Origin: Niameybacter massiliensis
Lineage (GTDB): Bacteria > Bacillota > Clostridia > Lachnospirales > Cellulosilyticaceae
Assembly (NCBI RefSeq): GCF_001282685.1
Contig: NZ_LN875035.1
Span: 447,001 to 511,000 of the forward strand
Direction: 5' to 3'
DNA: 64,000 nt
Positions 6,340 to 14,863 of this stretch are shown here, in pieces (the stretch's first letter is position 1; each line of letters opens with the position of its first letter). The translations under genes were made by a program, and so were the position numbers. Below the pieces are notes generated by a model, which worked only from the letters and a program-made list of their open reading frames with translations, searched no databases and had not been told where the DNA came from.

Positions 6340-6873
6340 CTACGCTTCTAGTTCATCTTTATTATTTTGAATTACTTCATCCATGTTCACTTGTGCTCTA
6401 CTTTCTGGTTTCTCTTTATCTTCACTTTGATTAACCACTTCTAATTCTTCTATGCTAATTTGAGCTTGTTGAAGAGGTTTAGCAATAAGCTTACCACCTT
6501 CTTCCACCAATTCATGTGTTGTATATGTAACATCACCATCTGTTGTATCTTTTTGTACAAGCTTAGCTGTAACTCTATGCTTAATACGTGGTGCTTTATA
6601 AACAGCTATCTTTGCATTACTTCCATTTCCACTTTCAATAGTCTTGGTAGCTTCTTTTTCCTCACATGATATTTTGATTGTAATTGCAATAGTTGCTTCC
6701 TCAAATTCTTCATCATAAACATTTGCTGTAGAGTTTTTAACTGCTCTATCAATATCTTTTGCAATCCCTGCAAACATAGGTGAGTAAAAGCTTAATTCAA
6801 GTTCCTGCTTAGCAAGTTTAGCTGCTTCAATTTCTTTTTGTTCATACTCTGTAAGTTGTCTTTCGTTTTTCAT
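6340..6873 (-). CDS. Hypothetical early phage protein
   Basis: A 177-residue acidic protein with GGAGGG upstream of the ATG. The N-terminus is helical (LTEYEQKEIEAAKLAKQELE), the middle is beta-rich with alternating hydrophobics (EATIAITIKIS, HRVTAKLVQKD), and the C-terminal 40 residues are low-complexity and acidic. It follows RecU in the operon. No family recognised. Confidence 0.55.
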   Translation of the reverse strand: MKNERQLTEYEQKEIEAAKLAKQELELSFYSPMFAGIAKDIDRAVKNSTANVYDEEFEEATIAITIKISCEEKEATKTIESGNGSNAKIAVYKAPRIKHRVTAKLVQKDTTDGDVTYTTHELVEEGGKLIAKPLQQAQISIEELEVVNQSEDKEKPESRAQVNMDEVIQNNKDELEA

Positions 6874-6898
6874 TTTTAACCCTCCAGGTATATTAGTA

Positions 6899-7396
6899 TT
6901 AAATTGCTAATTTAAATAATTCGCTTAGATCATAGGTACTACGTACTTTTTTAATTCTTGATGGTATGATAACTGCCTTCCCACTTTTTACAATATCTAA
7001 TTCACTTATGCTTTTCTTACCAAACATTCCGTAATTAGTAATCTCATCAAAGGCTTGAATTGACAAGAAATATGTATTATTAGATTTTCTAAAGTTAATG
7101 ATAAATCCTGCTACACAATGAAGTGCTGCCTTCCTTAAGTTCTTAAGTTGATGAGGTTTTATTGTTGGTGTTTTACCTTCAAAGCTTAGTGCTGTTGTAC
7201 CTATGCTTTTAAGTTCTAAAGCATACATCATAGGTTTTTTATACAATACATAATCATAAGGTGATTTAGGAGCAAACCTCTGTGTACTTGCTGCTACATC
7301 AAAACCTATCGCACTATCTGTTAGCCTTAAGCAATATACGTCTTTTGGTATTGAATCCTTAAAGTCTGCTTCAAACTGTTTACCTACATTAGCCAA
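6899..7396 (-). CDS. recU: RecU-like Holliday junction resolvase
   Basis: A 165-residue protein starting at TTG (7396) after GAGGGTG. It follows the RecU plan of Gram-positive bacteria: GKQFEADFKDSIP at the N-terminus, SPYDYVLYKK (catalytic Asp) near residue 46, YALELKS (Glu and Lys of the nuclease core) near residue 60, IKPHQLKNL and AGFIINF further on. RecU cuts four-way DNA junctions; in phages it resolves recombination or replication intermediates before packaging. It overlaps the coiled-coil gene upstream by eight bases and belongs with RecT and the SbcC-like ATPase of this operon. Confidence 0.8.
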   Translation of the reverse strand: MANVGKQFEADFKDSIPKDVYCLRLTDSAIGFDVAASTQRFAPKSPYDYVLYKKPMMYALELKSIGTTALSFEGKTPTIKPHQLKNLRKAALHCVAGFIINFRKSNNTYFLSIQAFDEITNYGMFGKKSISELDIVKSGKAVIIPSRIKKVRSTYDLSELFKLAI

Positions 7397-7892
7397 TATT
7401 AAGCACCCTCTTCCACCATGACTTGTTGATGCATTGATGATATAAATTTTTGTAGTGGTCCATTTGCTTTTTCCAGTATATTGCTACGTCCTCTGCCTGA
7501 TTTTTATCCATAAGTAAATCATTAGCACGATCTCTTTCAACTTCATACATATGATAAATTCTTTCAGTTTCTTTTATCTGTGCTCCATATGACGCATTAG
7601 CTGTTGTTGCATCTTTTTTATGGAATTCAACTAACTCTTCTAGATCTCTAATCTTATCAGCTGAATTCATACACATAGCCTTTATACTTTGGTCCTTTTG
7701 TGTAATTAATTCTTCTTTTGCCATTATAATATCTGATAGATTAGCCACTGTTTTATTGAGCTCTATATTTTCTTTTTCGAGATTATCAATTTGTATAAAC
7801 AATTGGTGTAATGTTACTTGTTGATTTTTAACACGTTCTTTGGTGGTTAAAGCTTTACAATTTGAAGTTTTCTTCTTCATTCTCTTGTTCAT
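7389..7892 (-). CDS. Coiled-coil phage protein
   Basis: A 167-residue protein with a long coiled coil over about residues 27-135 (leucine/isoleucine heptads, many K/E/D) and an aromatic C-terminus. AAAGGATG lies upstream of the ATG at 7892. It overlaps the upstream RHH gene by 38 bases and RecU by 8. Function unknown; a scaffold or DNA-associated role is possible. Confidence 0.55.
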   Translation of the reverse strand: MNKRMKKKTSNCKALTTKERVKNQQVTLHQLFIQIDNLEKENIELNKTVANLSDIIMAKEELITQKDQSIKAMCMNSADKIRDLEELVEFHKKDATTANASYGAQIKETERIYHMYEVERDRANDLLMDKNQAEDVAIYWKKQMDHYKNLYHQCINKSWWKRVLNIG

Positions 7893-8055
7893 CTATTTTC
7901 ATCCTTTCGTATCCATATATTTCTCTGTACGCTTTTTCTTCAAGGATTAACTTAATGGTCAGTTGACTCATGGTTATATCCTGTTCCCTCGCAAGTTTCC
8001 TTAATATCTCGTATGCCTCTTCATTAACACGTATACTCCAGCACTCTACTTGCAT
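7855..8055 (-). CDS. Small ribbon-helix-helix-like protein
   Basis: A 66-residue protein: a short strand (WSIRVNEEAYEIL) followed by two helices (EILRKLAREQ; ITMSQLTIKLILEEKAY), the layout of CopG/Arc ribbon-helix-helix DNA-binding proteins that act as dimers. It lies directly after the helicase-loader gene (four-base gap). It may regulate the operon or serve replication. Confidence 0.5.
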   Translation of the reverse strand: MQVECWSIRVNEEAYEILRKLAREQDITMSQLTIKLILEEKAYREIYGYERMKIDEQENEEENFKL

Positions 8056-8059
8056 AGAA

Positions 8060-8920
8060 TCACCCCATTAATTCTTTGAGCATTTCCTCATTTTTGCTTT
8101 TAGCCTTAGTTCTTCTTACACTTTCCTCTGGCATCACTACTTGCATCACCATATCTTCTAATCTATTTATAAGTCTATAATCGAATCCTAGCTTATTCAT
8201 TGGTATGTTAGATGTTATAAGAGTCACTCTCTTATTCGTAAGCCTTCTATTGATAATTCTGTAGAAAATATTGTTTATCCAATCCTTATTTCCCTCAACA
8301 CCAATATCATCAAGTATCAATACAGGTATGGTTACAAACTCTTCAACAAGTGCTTCTTCACTGCTACCGCTTTTGTCATTCCATGAATCTCTTATCTTAC
8401 CCAGTAGATCAACAGTAGTAATAAATCTAACATGCTGCTTTTTGTACTTAACAAGTGAATTTCCAATACTTACTGCAAGTCTTGTCTTTCCACTTCCAGC
8501 TTCTTTTGAGTAAAAGTAAAGTCCTCTACCAAGTTCCTGCATTTTTTCAAATTTATCTACATACTTCTTGGCTACACTTACGGCTCTACTCGCCTTTACT
8601 TTAGACTCTTCTAGCTTATAAATATCAATATCGAAGTCCTCTATTGCTAAGTTTTGAAACTCTTTTGGTATCTGTGCAAAATCAAGCTTGTTATAGATAA
8701 CTTGCTCTTCATAGCACTTACACTTTTTAGCAAATAACCCCTCCGGTTTATTAACTAAGTAATGTCCTGAACCATCACATATACCATAAGGGCATCCACA
8801 TGTTCTTTCTGGCTCAGTCTGTGCTTCTTCATTGAATTCCGTGCTGCTCAGCATATTTTGCGAATTCATCTTCAACTGGTTCGCTATCCTCTGTATTTGG
8901 TCCTGTGTTATTTGCCCCAT
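8060..8920 (-). CDS. DnaC/DnaI-like helicase loader
   Basis: A 286-residue AAA+ protein. Residues 41-69 hold five cysteines (C41, C43, C48, C67, C69) that should bind zinc, as in DnaI. The Walker A is SKEAGSGKT (138-146), with Ser in place of the first Gly; Walker B is VLILDDIG near residue 206; a sensor-like LITSN follows. Such proteins load the host replicative helicase onto the phage origin opened by the initiator encoded just upstream, with which this gene overlaps by up to 92 bases. A later start at 8869 would shorten the overlap to 41. Confidence 0.85.
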   Translation of the reverse strand: MGQITQDQIQRIANQLKMNSQNMLSSTEFNEEAQTEPERTCGCPYGICDGSGHYLVNKPEGLFAKKCKCYEEQVIYNKLDFAQIPKEFQNLAIEDFDIDIYKLEESKVKASRAVSVAKKYVDKFEKMQELGRGLYFYSKEAGSGKTRLAVSIGNSLVKYKKQHVRFITTVDLLGKIRDSWNDKSGSSEEALVEEFVTIPVLILDDIGVEGNKDWINNIFYRIINRRLTNKRVTLITSNIPMNKLGFDYRLINRLEDMVMQVVMPEESVRRTKAKSKNEEMLKELMG

Positions 8921-9725
8921 TTCCTTTCACCTTCTTTTGTTCTTTCTTAAGCTCTTGGTCAGCTATGTATTGATTGAGAGTAAGTATTTTCTCTTTAGTA
9001 CATCTTTCAAGTATGCTTTTTGTGTACTTGAGGTTTCTTACTCCATTCTCAATGGTTTCTGTTAAAGATTTTTCTATTAGCTCAATCTCCATACCATCTT
9101 CTATATAGCTTGTTAACATTTCAATTTCATATTGACTAGGCATACGTCCAAAAGTACTCTCTAGCATAGTCGCAATTCTTTTAATGTTAGTAGCAGCTGT
9201 ATTCTCCTCACTACTACTTTCCTTTTCTTTCTTTTTACTTTCTATTTTCTTTACTTTACTTTGGGGATTACTGCTAGCATTAACTTCGGTTTTTGTAACA
9301 ATAACTAGAGTTTTTGTTGCAGAAACTTCATTTTTGGTTAAAAGTAGGTATTCTTCATAAATTTCCATTGCGCTTCTACGTCCTATTGCGAATATAAATC
9401 TCTGTTGAATTCCATGAGAAGTTAAGATTTTGTACTTGTCATACATTTGCTGATTAAATAACCCCCACTCTAAACATGAGGTTATTACTGCATTAACTAT
9501 AGTTTCTGCTGCATTAACTCGTTTACTAAAGATTAATTGCTCCTTTTTAGTCCACTCTAAGTAGTAACCACTTTTGTAGATTGACTGAAGTAACTTTATA
9601 AAAATTGCAAATCCTACAAGTCCGTGTTCACTTTCTACAAGTTCTAGTTCATCATCTTTTCCAGCAGCAACATCCAGTGGAAAGTATTCTAACCCATCCT
9701 TTTTAGGCCTTGCCAATTCATTCAC
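8829..9725 (-). CDS. DnaD-like replication initiator
   Basis: A 298-residue protein with an N-terminal winged-helix region of the type in phage initiators (GLVGFAIFIKLLQSIYKSGYYLEW), a Lys/Ser/Glu-rich linker at about 150-180, and a C-terminal DnaD/DnaB2 domain (about 185-265; YEIEMLTSYIEDGMEIELI). The C-terminus is acidic. GTG at 9725 sits tight against its ribosome site; TTG at 9716 is a better-spaced alternative. It likely binds the origin and recruits the loader encoded next. Three 21-bp repeats in its linker may be origin iterons. Confidence 0.75.
   Translation of the reverse strand: MNELARPKKDGLEYFPLDVAAGKDDELELVESEHGLVGFAIFIKLLQSIYKSGYYLEWTKKEQLIFSKRVNAAETIVNAVITSCLEWGLFNQQMYDKYKILTSHGIQQRFIFAIGRRSAMEIYEEYLLLTKNEVSATKTLVIVTKTEVNASSNPQSKVKKIESKKKEKESSSEENTAATNIKRIATMLESTFGRMPSQYEIEMLTSYIEDGMEIELIEKSLTETIENGVRNLKYTKSILERCTKEKILTLNQYIADQELKKEQKKVKGNGANNTGPNTEDSEPVEDEFAKYAEQHGIQ
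9282..9344. repeat. Three 21-bp direct repeats, possible origin iterons
   Basis: AACT followed by a T-rich TTTTTG core recurs at 9282, 9303 and 9324, exactly 21 bases apart, inside the initiator gene. Phage origins often lie in the initiator gene. Since 21 bases equal seven codons, the repeat could also reflect a protein heptad (TKNEVSA, TKTLVIV, TKTEVNA). Confidence 0.4.
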
Positions 9726-9731
9726 CCCTTT

Positions 9732-10418
9732 CTAAAAGGGGCATAGGCTTAAATCAATTTCTAGCCCCTTTTCAGCTATGTAAGTTGATTTATTAGTCAA
9801 CTCATGTATTTCTCTTTTAAATTCCTCTGCATGACTATTTGAATCACTCAGATGCAATAAAACAATATTCCTAGTCTTACTTAAGTCATTTGCCTGGAGA
9901 AAGTCTTTACAAGTCTCCAGGCTCATATGATCTCGAACTATACGGTCTGCCAGTACTGGATTGAGTCCATTATCTACATGTTCATCAAGTATCTCTTTTG
10001 AATAGTTACACTCTATAAGCCAATGATTAGTTTCCTTAAACGTGTATTCTATATAACCTGTATCTGTTCCAAAAATTAACTGACCTAAGCCTTTATGATT
10101 AATTTTAAATCCATAACAGGGTACATCATGGTGATTCTTGAATGGTATGTAATTAAATCCACCAAACCTTAGAACCTCTTCATTCCTGTTAACTGTATAA
10201 GGCGAATAAACCTTAATTCCTCTCATAATGTACTGCCCTACATATCCTGCATGGTCCTTATGTTCGTGACTTACTAAGCATCCGACTATCTTCCTATAGT
10301 CCACATACCTTATGAGTTCTTTAAACGGTACCCCAGCTTCAATCACTAGGGCCTCCGTTTCAGATTCTAAGATATAACTATTACCAGCCGAACCACTTGC
10401 TAATACTTTAAGCCTCAT
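9732..10418 (-). CDS. MBL-fold hydrolase (YycJ-like)
   Basis: The ATG at 10418 follows AGGAGG by eight bases and gives 228 residues starting MRLKVLASGSAGNSYIL. The metal motif HEHKDH (51-56) and later His/Asp ligands (H near 95, D of GTDTGY, H near 206) mark the metallo-beta-lactamase fold. This subtype, next to RecT in Firmicute phages, is thought to act on DNA or RNA as a nuclease. It may supply the 5'-3' exonuclease partner for RecT, since no other exonuclease gene is seen in the operon. Confidence 0.75.
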   Translation of the reverse strand: MRLKVLASGSAGNSYILESETEALVIEAGVPFKELIRYVDYRKIVGCLVSHEHKDHAGYVGQYIMRGIKVYSPYTVNRNEEVLRFGGFNYIPFKNHHDVPCYGFKINHKGLGQLIFGTDTGYIEYTFKETNHWLIECNYSKEILDEHVDNGLNPVLADRIVRDHMSLETCKDFLQANDLSKTRNIVLLHLSDSNSHAEEFKREIHELTNKSTYIAEKGLEIDLSLCPF

Positions 10419-10689
10419 CCTCATTCCTCCTAAATTCATCATCTTCTATGAACTTAATATCTTCTCTATATACATGAATGAATGTAGGATCATCTTCTGT
10501 AAACCCAGCTTCTTTGATAAAACCTATTACTTTAACTATTTTCGAATTGGCATATCCTTCGCAAAAATGTAACTCTGCAAGATGTATATTAGGGAACTGC
10601 CTTACTTCATCAATACTATATAGTTCTGTCACTTCTCCTGCTCTAGCAAGTGAAAATGTTTCATTAATAACCTTTACTCTTCTAGGCAT
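10408..10689 (-). CDS. Hypothetical early phage protein
   Basis: A 93-residue protein with AAGGTGGTG upstream of the ATG. It begins basic (MPRRVKVINETF) and ends acidic, with predicted mixed alpha/beta structure. It is co-translated between RecT and the MBL hydrolase and overlaps the latter by about 10 bases. No family recognised. Confidence 0.5.
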   Translation of the reverse strand: MPRRVKVINETFSLARAGEVTELYSIDEVRQFPNIHLAELHFCEGYANSKIVKVIGFIKEAGFTEDDPTFIHVYREDIKFIEDDEFRRNEDEA

Positions 10690-10702
10690 TTAGAACACCA
10701 CC

Positions 10703-11563
10703 TTAAATAGGACATACTATTTCTTCTTGAGTTGGTGCAGTTACTTGCGCTGGTACTTCTTGCTTATCTTCAACAAATGGTACATCTACAAATTCCTTAC
10801 TTGCAGTCATTTCCTTTTGTTCTGCTTGTGGTGTAGGTGTAGATTCTTCATCTGCACCTTGATATGTATCAATTAGATCTCCATCATCACTGGAGTTAAT
10901 AAGTGTTTTACAAACCCTTGTGATAATAGTTTTTTTACACATTTCATCCGTAAAGTTTGTGTGTGCTCCTGACTTTCCTTTTGCATAGCCTTGATTCCAT
11001 GATTTCTGGATTTGGTCGTAACTCATATATACAAGGTCACCTCTTGTACCATCTTTAAAGATTGGAATAGCAAATGCACCTGTAATTTTTGACAAATTAA
11101 CATTAAGTGGATTTGGTTTGTAGGTCTTAAGCTGCATGGTGAGATCATCAATATTGAATTCCATTTCAAATTCATCACCTTCATAGATAACAAAAGCCTT
11201 TACCTCTTCAAGACCTGAAACTCTTTTAGCAATAGCCAGCTTGCCGAAGTATGAAGTCATAAGCTGAAGCTTTCCTCCGAATGCTACAAAGTAGCATTGT
11301 TTTTTGCTTGGCTCTAGTCCCATCTTAACCATGTCTAAAAGAGAGTTGGCAATACTTTCTTTGGTACAACTTTCAAGCACTGGTTTCTTCGCATTATCTA
11401 CTGTTTCAGCTAAAATTAATGCAGCACTTTGAAGTGCATTTCCTGCTACATAGTTTTGTGGTAATACTAATGACTTGTTCTCTTGAAGCTTGTTTACCTT
11501 TGCTAATACACTATCTGTAATTTCCTTTTGTGGTTTTACTGCTACTTGGTTATCTGACATCAT
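10703..11563 (-). CDS. recT: RecT-family single-strand annealing protein
   Basis: A 286-residue protein with the RecT core: LDMVKMGLEPSKKQCYFVAF, YFGKLAIAKR, KSWNQGYAKGKSG and TNFTDEMCKKTIITR, then a low-complexity acidic/proline tail from about residue 230. RecT binds single-stranded ends and anneals them to complementary DNA in phage recombination. The neighbours (MBL hydrolase, SbcC-like ATPase, RecU) form a recombination module. AAGGAGG precedes a double ATG; the first was kept. Confidence 0.9.
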   Translation of the reverse strand: MMSDNQVAVKPQKEITDSVLAKVNKLQENKSLVLPQNYVAGNALQSAALILAETVDNAKKPVLESCTKESIANSLLDMVKMGLEPSKKQCYFVAFGGKLQLMTSYFGKLAIAKRVSGLEEVKAFVIYEGDEFEMEFNIDDLTMQLKTYKPNPLNVNLSKITGAFAIPIFKDGTRGDLVYMSYDQIQKSWNQGYAKGKSGAHTNFTDEMCKKTIITRVCKTLINSSDDGDLIDTYQGADEESTPTPQAEQKEMTASKEFVDVPFVEDKQEVPAQVTAPTQEEIVCPI

Positions 11564-11583
11564 TTGTTCCTCCTTGGTTTTAA

Positions 11584-11811
11584 TTAATTTAATGGCATTT
11601 GAAATACTTCATCATCTTTTGTTTTGTTTTGAATAAAGTTTGCTATAATAGCCATAACTTCTTTTGCTCTTTCCTTTGTTCCGTAATCCCCTAGATGCAC
11701 ATAATCTTTTCCATAATTATTTACTATTCTTCCGCTCTCCCAAGCCTTTACTGTCTTGCATAATGTTAATGTTGTTCCATCTTGACTTCTAATCCAAATA
11801 CCCTTCATCAT
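11584..11811 (-). CDS. Hypothetical small phage protein
   Basis: A 75-residue protein, probably a small beta-barrel-like fold (GIWIRSQDGTTLTLCKTVKAW) followed by a helix (KERAKEVMAIIANFI). Its start overlaps the stop of the Cys-rich gene upstream (ATGA-type), so the two are coupled. Function unknown. Confidence 0.5.
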   Translation of the reverse strand: MMKGIWIRSQDGTTLTLCKTVKAWESGRIVNNYGKDYVHLGDYGTKERAKEVMAIIANFIQNKTKDDEVFQMPLN

Positions 11812-11969
11812 TTAGTTCCCTCGCTTTTCTTTTTGAATTTACATGTCCAACAATCATTACAAGTTGCACACTTTTTCTCTTTTCCATAATGGCTACACAT
11901 AGCGCATGCTTTTGAACCATTGCATAAATGATTTTCTTTATCCCAGTTACCACATGTATCACGCTTCAT
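11808..11969 (-). CDS. Cysteine-rich mini-protein
   Basis: A 53-residue protein whose ATG overlaps the SbcC-like gene stop as TAATG, with GAGGAT upstream. Eight cysteines lie at residues 6, 16, 22, 25, 34, 37, 40 and 43, mostly as CxxC pairs, plus His residues, so it should fold around one or two zinc ions. The tail is basic. Too short for a 60-residue ORF cut-off but well placed in the operon. Function unknown. Confidence 0.6.
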   Translation of the reverse strand: MKRDTCGNWDKENHLCNGSKACAMCSHYGKEKKCATCNDCWTCKFKKKSEGTK

Positions 11970-13864
11970 TATTCAATCCTCAACTCCTTATCAACTGCAC
12001 TCACAATAAGGTCGATTACTTGACTTTGAGTTGCTGGAATGTCTGTTACAGATTCTCTATTATCAATGAATATAGGCGCATTCATTCCATAGTGTTCACT
12101 TAGAACATTTATAATCTCTATACCAGCTTGAACTTGGGCTGCATTATTTGCATTGCTGAAAGGAACTCCATTAATAAGTGATTCACAGCACTCTGCAAGT
12201 CCACCGTTTATTTGTTGATCAAATAGCTTAAAGCTTACGTTTTTAAACTTGCTATTGATATTAGCTTCTAGCATTTCTACTTTAGCCTTTGTAAAGTCCT
12301 CTATCATGATTTCTACTTGTTCTACATCTGCAAGCTTGCATTGTAAATCCTTAAGTTGCTCCTGAAGCTCTTTTATTCTTGCAAGCGCTTTAGCATTGGA
12401 ATCATGCTTAGATACTCTTAATTTGATATTTTGAATATTAATCTCTTCCATTTTGATAGCTTGCTTAATGGCTTCATTGTCTACGCTTTCAAATGCTTGT
12501 ACCTCTTTTTTGAGAACATCTATTTGATTATCTATTTCAGACGTATCACATGGTGTAGTATCTATTGGCTTCTCAAGTATCTTTTCAACCTCATTAATAT
12601 TTGATTGAATACTTACTAATTGGCATGCAATCTCTTCAAATCTAGTAGTTAAATTCTGCATGTTCTGCTGTGTATTTAGTAAATCTGCTTTAATTATGTT
12701 TGCTTCATTAAGCAAACGTTCTTGTCTTATAGCTTTCTCTTCTATGTATTTGCTTTTAAGCTTTTCAACTTCTTCACTAGGTAGATCCTGTCCACAAGTA
12801 GGACAAATAGCTTTATGCTCATCAAAAGTTTCTTCTTCTATTTTCATCCATTCATTACGTCTGTCTGCTACTTTTGAAGTAAGGATAACTTCATCTTGTT
12901 TTAATGCTTCAATTTTCTTGACAATACTATCTTGCTCATATGTATGATTAGATAACTCACGTTTTAAAGTTTCTAACCTGTCCTTATTTTGGTTGTATTC
13001 TGCATATGTAGATTTATTATGCGCTCTTATAATCTCTTCTTTTGTGCGCTCTAAACTTAGTATTTGATGTTGTTTTGTACGTATCTCATTAAACTGTGCA
13101 TCTGTAGCTTCTAATTGTTTTTCTAACTCTGCTTTATATGCTTCTTTTTCATCTATTTTTGCCTGGAGAACTTCTAACGGTTCAAGCCCTTCTTCTAGGC
13201 TTCTAGTTTGCTCATCAATTCTTGGTGGAATGTTCTCAATATCTGACTTAAGCTTCTTCTTAGTAGCTGCTAAAGACTTCTTGTATTCATCTGCACTTTT
13301 ACCTGCTAATGTTTCTTGAAGTTTTTCATAACCCTCTATTTGGTTATCAGCAATATTGCCACATACTTCAAATAGGAACTTTCTTTTGTCTTGCCACTTC
13401 ATTGCTTCAAAAGCTAATGGATTGGTTAAAAGCTTAAATGTCTTTTCATTAATAATTTCATTAACGTACTCTTGATACTCACTCTTTTTGCAAGGAACCC
13501 CATCTATATAGTAGATAGTCTCATGACCACTAAACTCCTGTTCTGCTTGTCCACGCTTCTTAACCCACTTTTCTCTAAACAACTTTCCTAGTGTGAATGT
13601 CTTGCCATTCAATACAAAGTCAGCTGTAACTTCTGTATTAAGAAAATGAATAGGCTCATTGTGTTCTGTGAGTGGTTTAATCTCGAAGTCCTTACGCTCC
13701 TGGCTATCTTTGTCATATAATAACCAACTAAACGCATCTGCTATTGTTGTTTTCCCTGTTCCATTTGCTCCATATATCCTAGTTTCTGTTGTGTCGAAAA
13801 AAATTCTTCTTTCTTTAATTCCCTTGAAATTCTTCAACTCTAGTACTTTTAATAAAAGTTTCAT
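11969..13864 (-). CDS. SbcC/Rad50-like ATPase
   Basis: A 631-residue protein with an N-terminal ABC-type ATPase half (Walker A GANGTGKT, 32-39), a long central coiled coil broken by a CPTCGQ zinc hook near residue 355, and a C-terminal half ending near APIFIDNRES, where the Walker B aspartate is expected. This is the SMC/SbcC plan, but shorter than host SbcC (about 1000 residues). No SbcD-type nuclease lies beside it. It probably tethers or processes DNA ends for the phage recombination module. AGGAGG lies 10 bases before the ATG. Confidence 0.8.
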   Translation of the reverse strand: MKLLLKVLELKNFKGIKERRIFFDTTETRIYGANGTGKTTIADAFSWLLYDKDSQERKDFEIKPLTEHNEPIHFLNTEVTADFVLNGKTFTLGKLFREKWVKKRGQAEQEFSGHETIYYIDGVPCKKSEYQEYVNEIINEKTFKLLTNPLAFEAMKWQDKRKFLFEVCGNIADNQIEGYEKLQETLAGKSADEYKKSLAATKKKLKSDIENIPPRIDEQTRSLEEGLEPLEVLQAKIDEKEAYKAELEKQLEATDAQFNEIRTKQHQILSLERTKEEIIRAHNKSTYAEYNQNKDRLETLKRELSNHTYEQDSIVKKIEALKQDEVILTSKVADRRNEWMKIEEETFDEHKAICPTCGQDLPSEEVEKLKSKYIEEKAIRQERLLNEANIIKADLLNTQQNMQNLTTRFEEIACQLVSIQSNINEVEKILEKPIDTTPCDTSEIDNQIDVLKKEVQAFESVDNEAIKQAIKMEEINIQNIKLRVSKHDSNAKALARIKELQEQLKDLQCKLADVEQVEIMIEDFTKAKVEMLEANINSKFKNVSFKLFDQQINGGLAECCESLINGVPFSNANNAAQVQAGIEIINVLSEHYGMNAPIFIDNRESVTDIPATQSQVIDLIVSAVDKELRIE

Positions 13865-13909
13865 CTTACAAATACCTCCTAATTGGTATATAATCTAACT
13901 GATAAATTT

Positions 13910-14290
13910 TTATTTATCTGCACCAGTATGCTTGCCGGCGGCTGGTGCATTTTTAATTGTATCTAATGCTCTTTGGTAAACTGCTGCTTCATGAATAAGT
14001 TCTTGTACTGCGAATAATACATATTCAACTATTATTTCAAGTTGATGATTGATATCTGCTATAGGCTTATTCATCTTAATCATTTCCCAAAGTTCTACTT
14101 TATGAATGTGCAACCAATCAAGTTGTTCAAATGCTTCTTCATGTTCTTCTAATGCAAGTCCCCACATTTCATGATGATTGTGCATGTCACCCCATTTCTC
14201 TGTGTTAAACTCAGTTTGTTCTTGCTTAAGCTGCTTGATCATATCAAGTATGTATTGGTCTTTTTCTTCTTTTGACATTATCTTAATCAT
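13910..14290 (-). CDS. MazG-like helical phage protein
   Basis: The ATG at 14290 follows AAAGGAG by eight bases, giving 126 residues, almost all helical. The segment WGLALEEHEEAFEQLD recalls the EExxE metal helix of MazG-type NTP pyrophosphohydrolases, followed by a second long helix (LEIIVEYVLFAVQEL) where the ExxD would be expected but is not canonical. A role in nucleotide house-cleaning is possible but unsure. Confidence 0.5.
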   Translation of the reverse strand: MIKIMSKEEKDQYILDMIKQLKQEQTEFNTEKWGDMHNHHEMWGLALEEHEEAFEQLDWLHIHKVELWEMIKMNKPIADINHQLEIIVEYVLFAVQELIHEAAVYQRALDTIKNAPAAGKHTGADK

Positions 14291-14396
14291 TGCTATGCTC
14301 CTTTTTCCTTTCCTCATTTCTAGCTATGTATGATGCTCCTACCATTGATGTAATTCCTATCAAGTAACCAAATGAAAATATCAAAATATCTTTCAT
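14283..14396 (-). CDS. Single-TM mini-protein
   Basis: A 37-residue frame with AAAAAGGAGG before its ATG. It has one hydrophobic segment (about residues 3-23) and a charged cytoplasmic-type tail (ARNEERKKEHS). Its stop overlaps the next start by eight bases. Too short for ordinary gene calling; the ribosome site and spacing make it likely real. Confidence 0.5.
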   Translation of the reverse strand: MKDILIFSFGYLIGITSMVGASYIARNEERKKEHSND

Positions 14397-14408
14397 AAGT
14401 CCTCCTTT

Positions 14409-14570
14409 TTAGTTAGAAGCTATGTACATTGAAATGCCAAAGATACCAAGTGTTATAAATGATGAGATTATATATTGTGTAAAATTAAGTAAGTCACATT
14501 CTAATCCGCCTGCAAGGCCCAAAAGCATTACAAATGATAATACCGAAATGGTACCCATTAGCTTTTTCAA
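14409..14570 (-). CDS. Two-TM mini-protein, TTG start
   Basis: A 53-residue frame from TTG, preceded by GAGGTGAGAG. Two hydrophobic segments (about 6-24 and 31-50) flank a short acidic loop. The stop lies 13 bases before the next start, whose ribosome site overlaps it. Function unknown. Confidence 0.5.
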   Translation of the reverse strand: MKKLMGTISVLSFVMLLGLAGGLECDLLNFTQYIISSFITLGIFGISMYIASN

Positions 14571-14624
14571 TTAACTCTCACCTCATTTTTAATTGCTTGT
14601 CCAATTTCATCGCTGTAGATGAAG

Positions 14625-14789
14625 TTAATCATCTACTTCTTGTTTAACATCAATATCTTTAATTGGATTTACAAACTCGTATCCTATCTTATGTACTGCA
14701 TTAATAAGCATTTTTGTAAGCATTATCTTCTGTTCTTCTTTCGAATATGAATCTAAATCCTTTCCGTTAACTGTATAAATTACTTTCAT
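14625..14789 (-). CDS. Small hypothetical phage protein
   Basis: The ATG at 14789 follows GAGGTGATTG and yields 54 residues starting MKVIYTVNGKDLDSYSKEEQ. Mixed alpha/beta, acidic C-terminus. No family. It lies between the Rha-type regulator and the membrane mini-proteins. Confidence 0.45.
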   Translation of the reverse strand: MKVIYTVNGKDLDSYSKEEQKIMLTKMLINAVHKIGYEFVNPIKDIDVKQEVDD

Positions 14790-14863
14790 ACAATCACCTC
14801 TATTTATATCTATGTTTGTATAAAATTGTCCTATTAGCACTTTTACAATTTATTTGTATTATG

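Noticed and set aside
12660-12947. Rightward open frames within the SbcC-like gene
   Set aside because: Ser/Leu-rich translations typical of the antisense of Lys/Glu-rich coiled coils.
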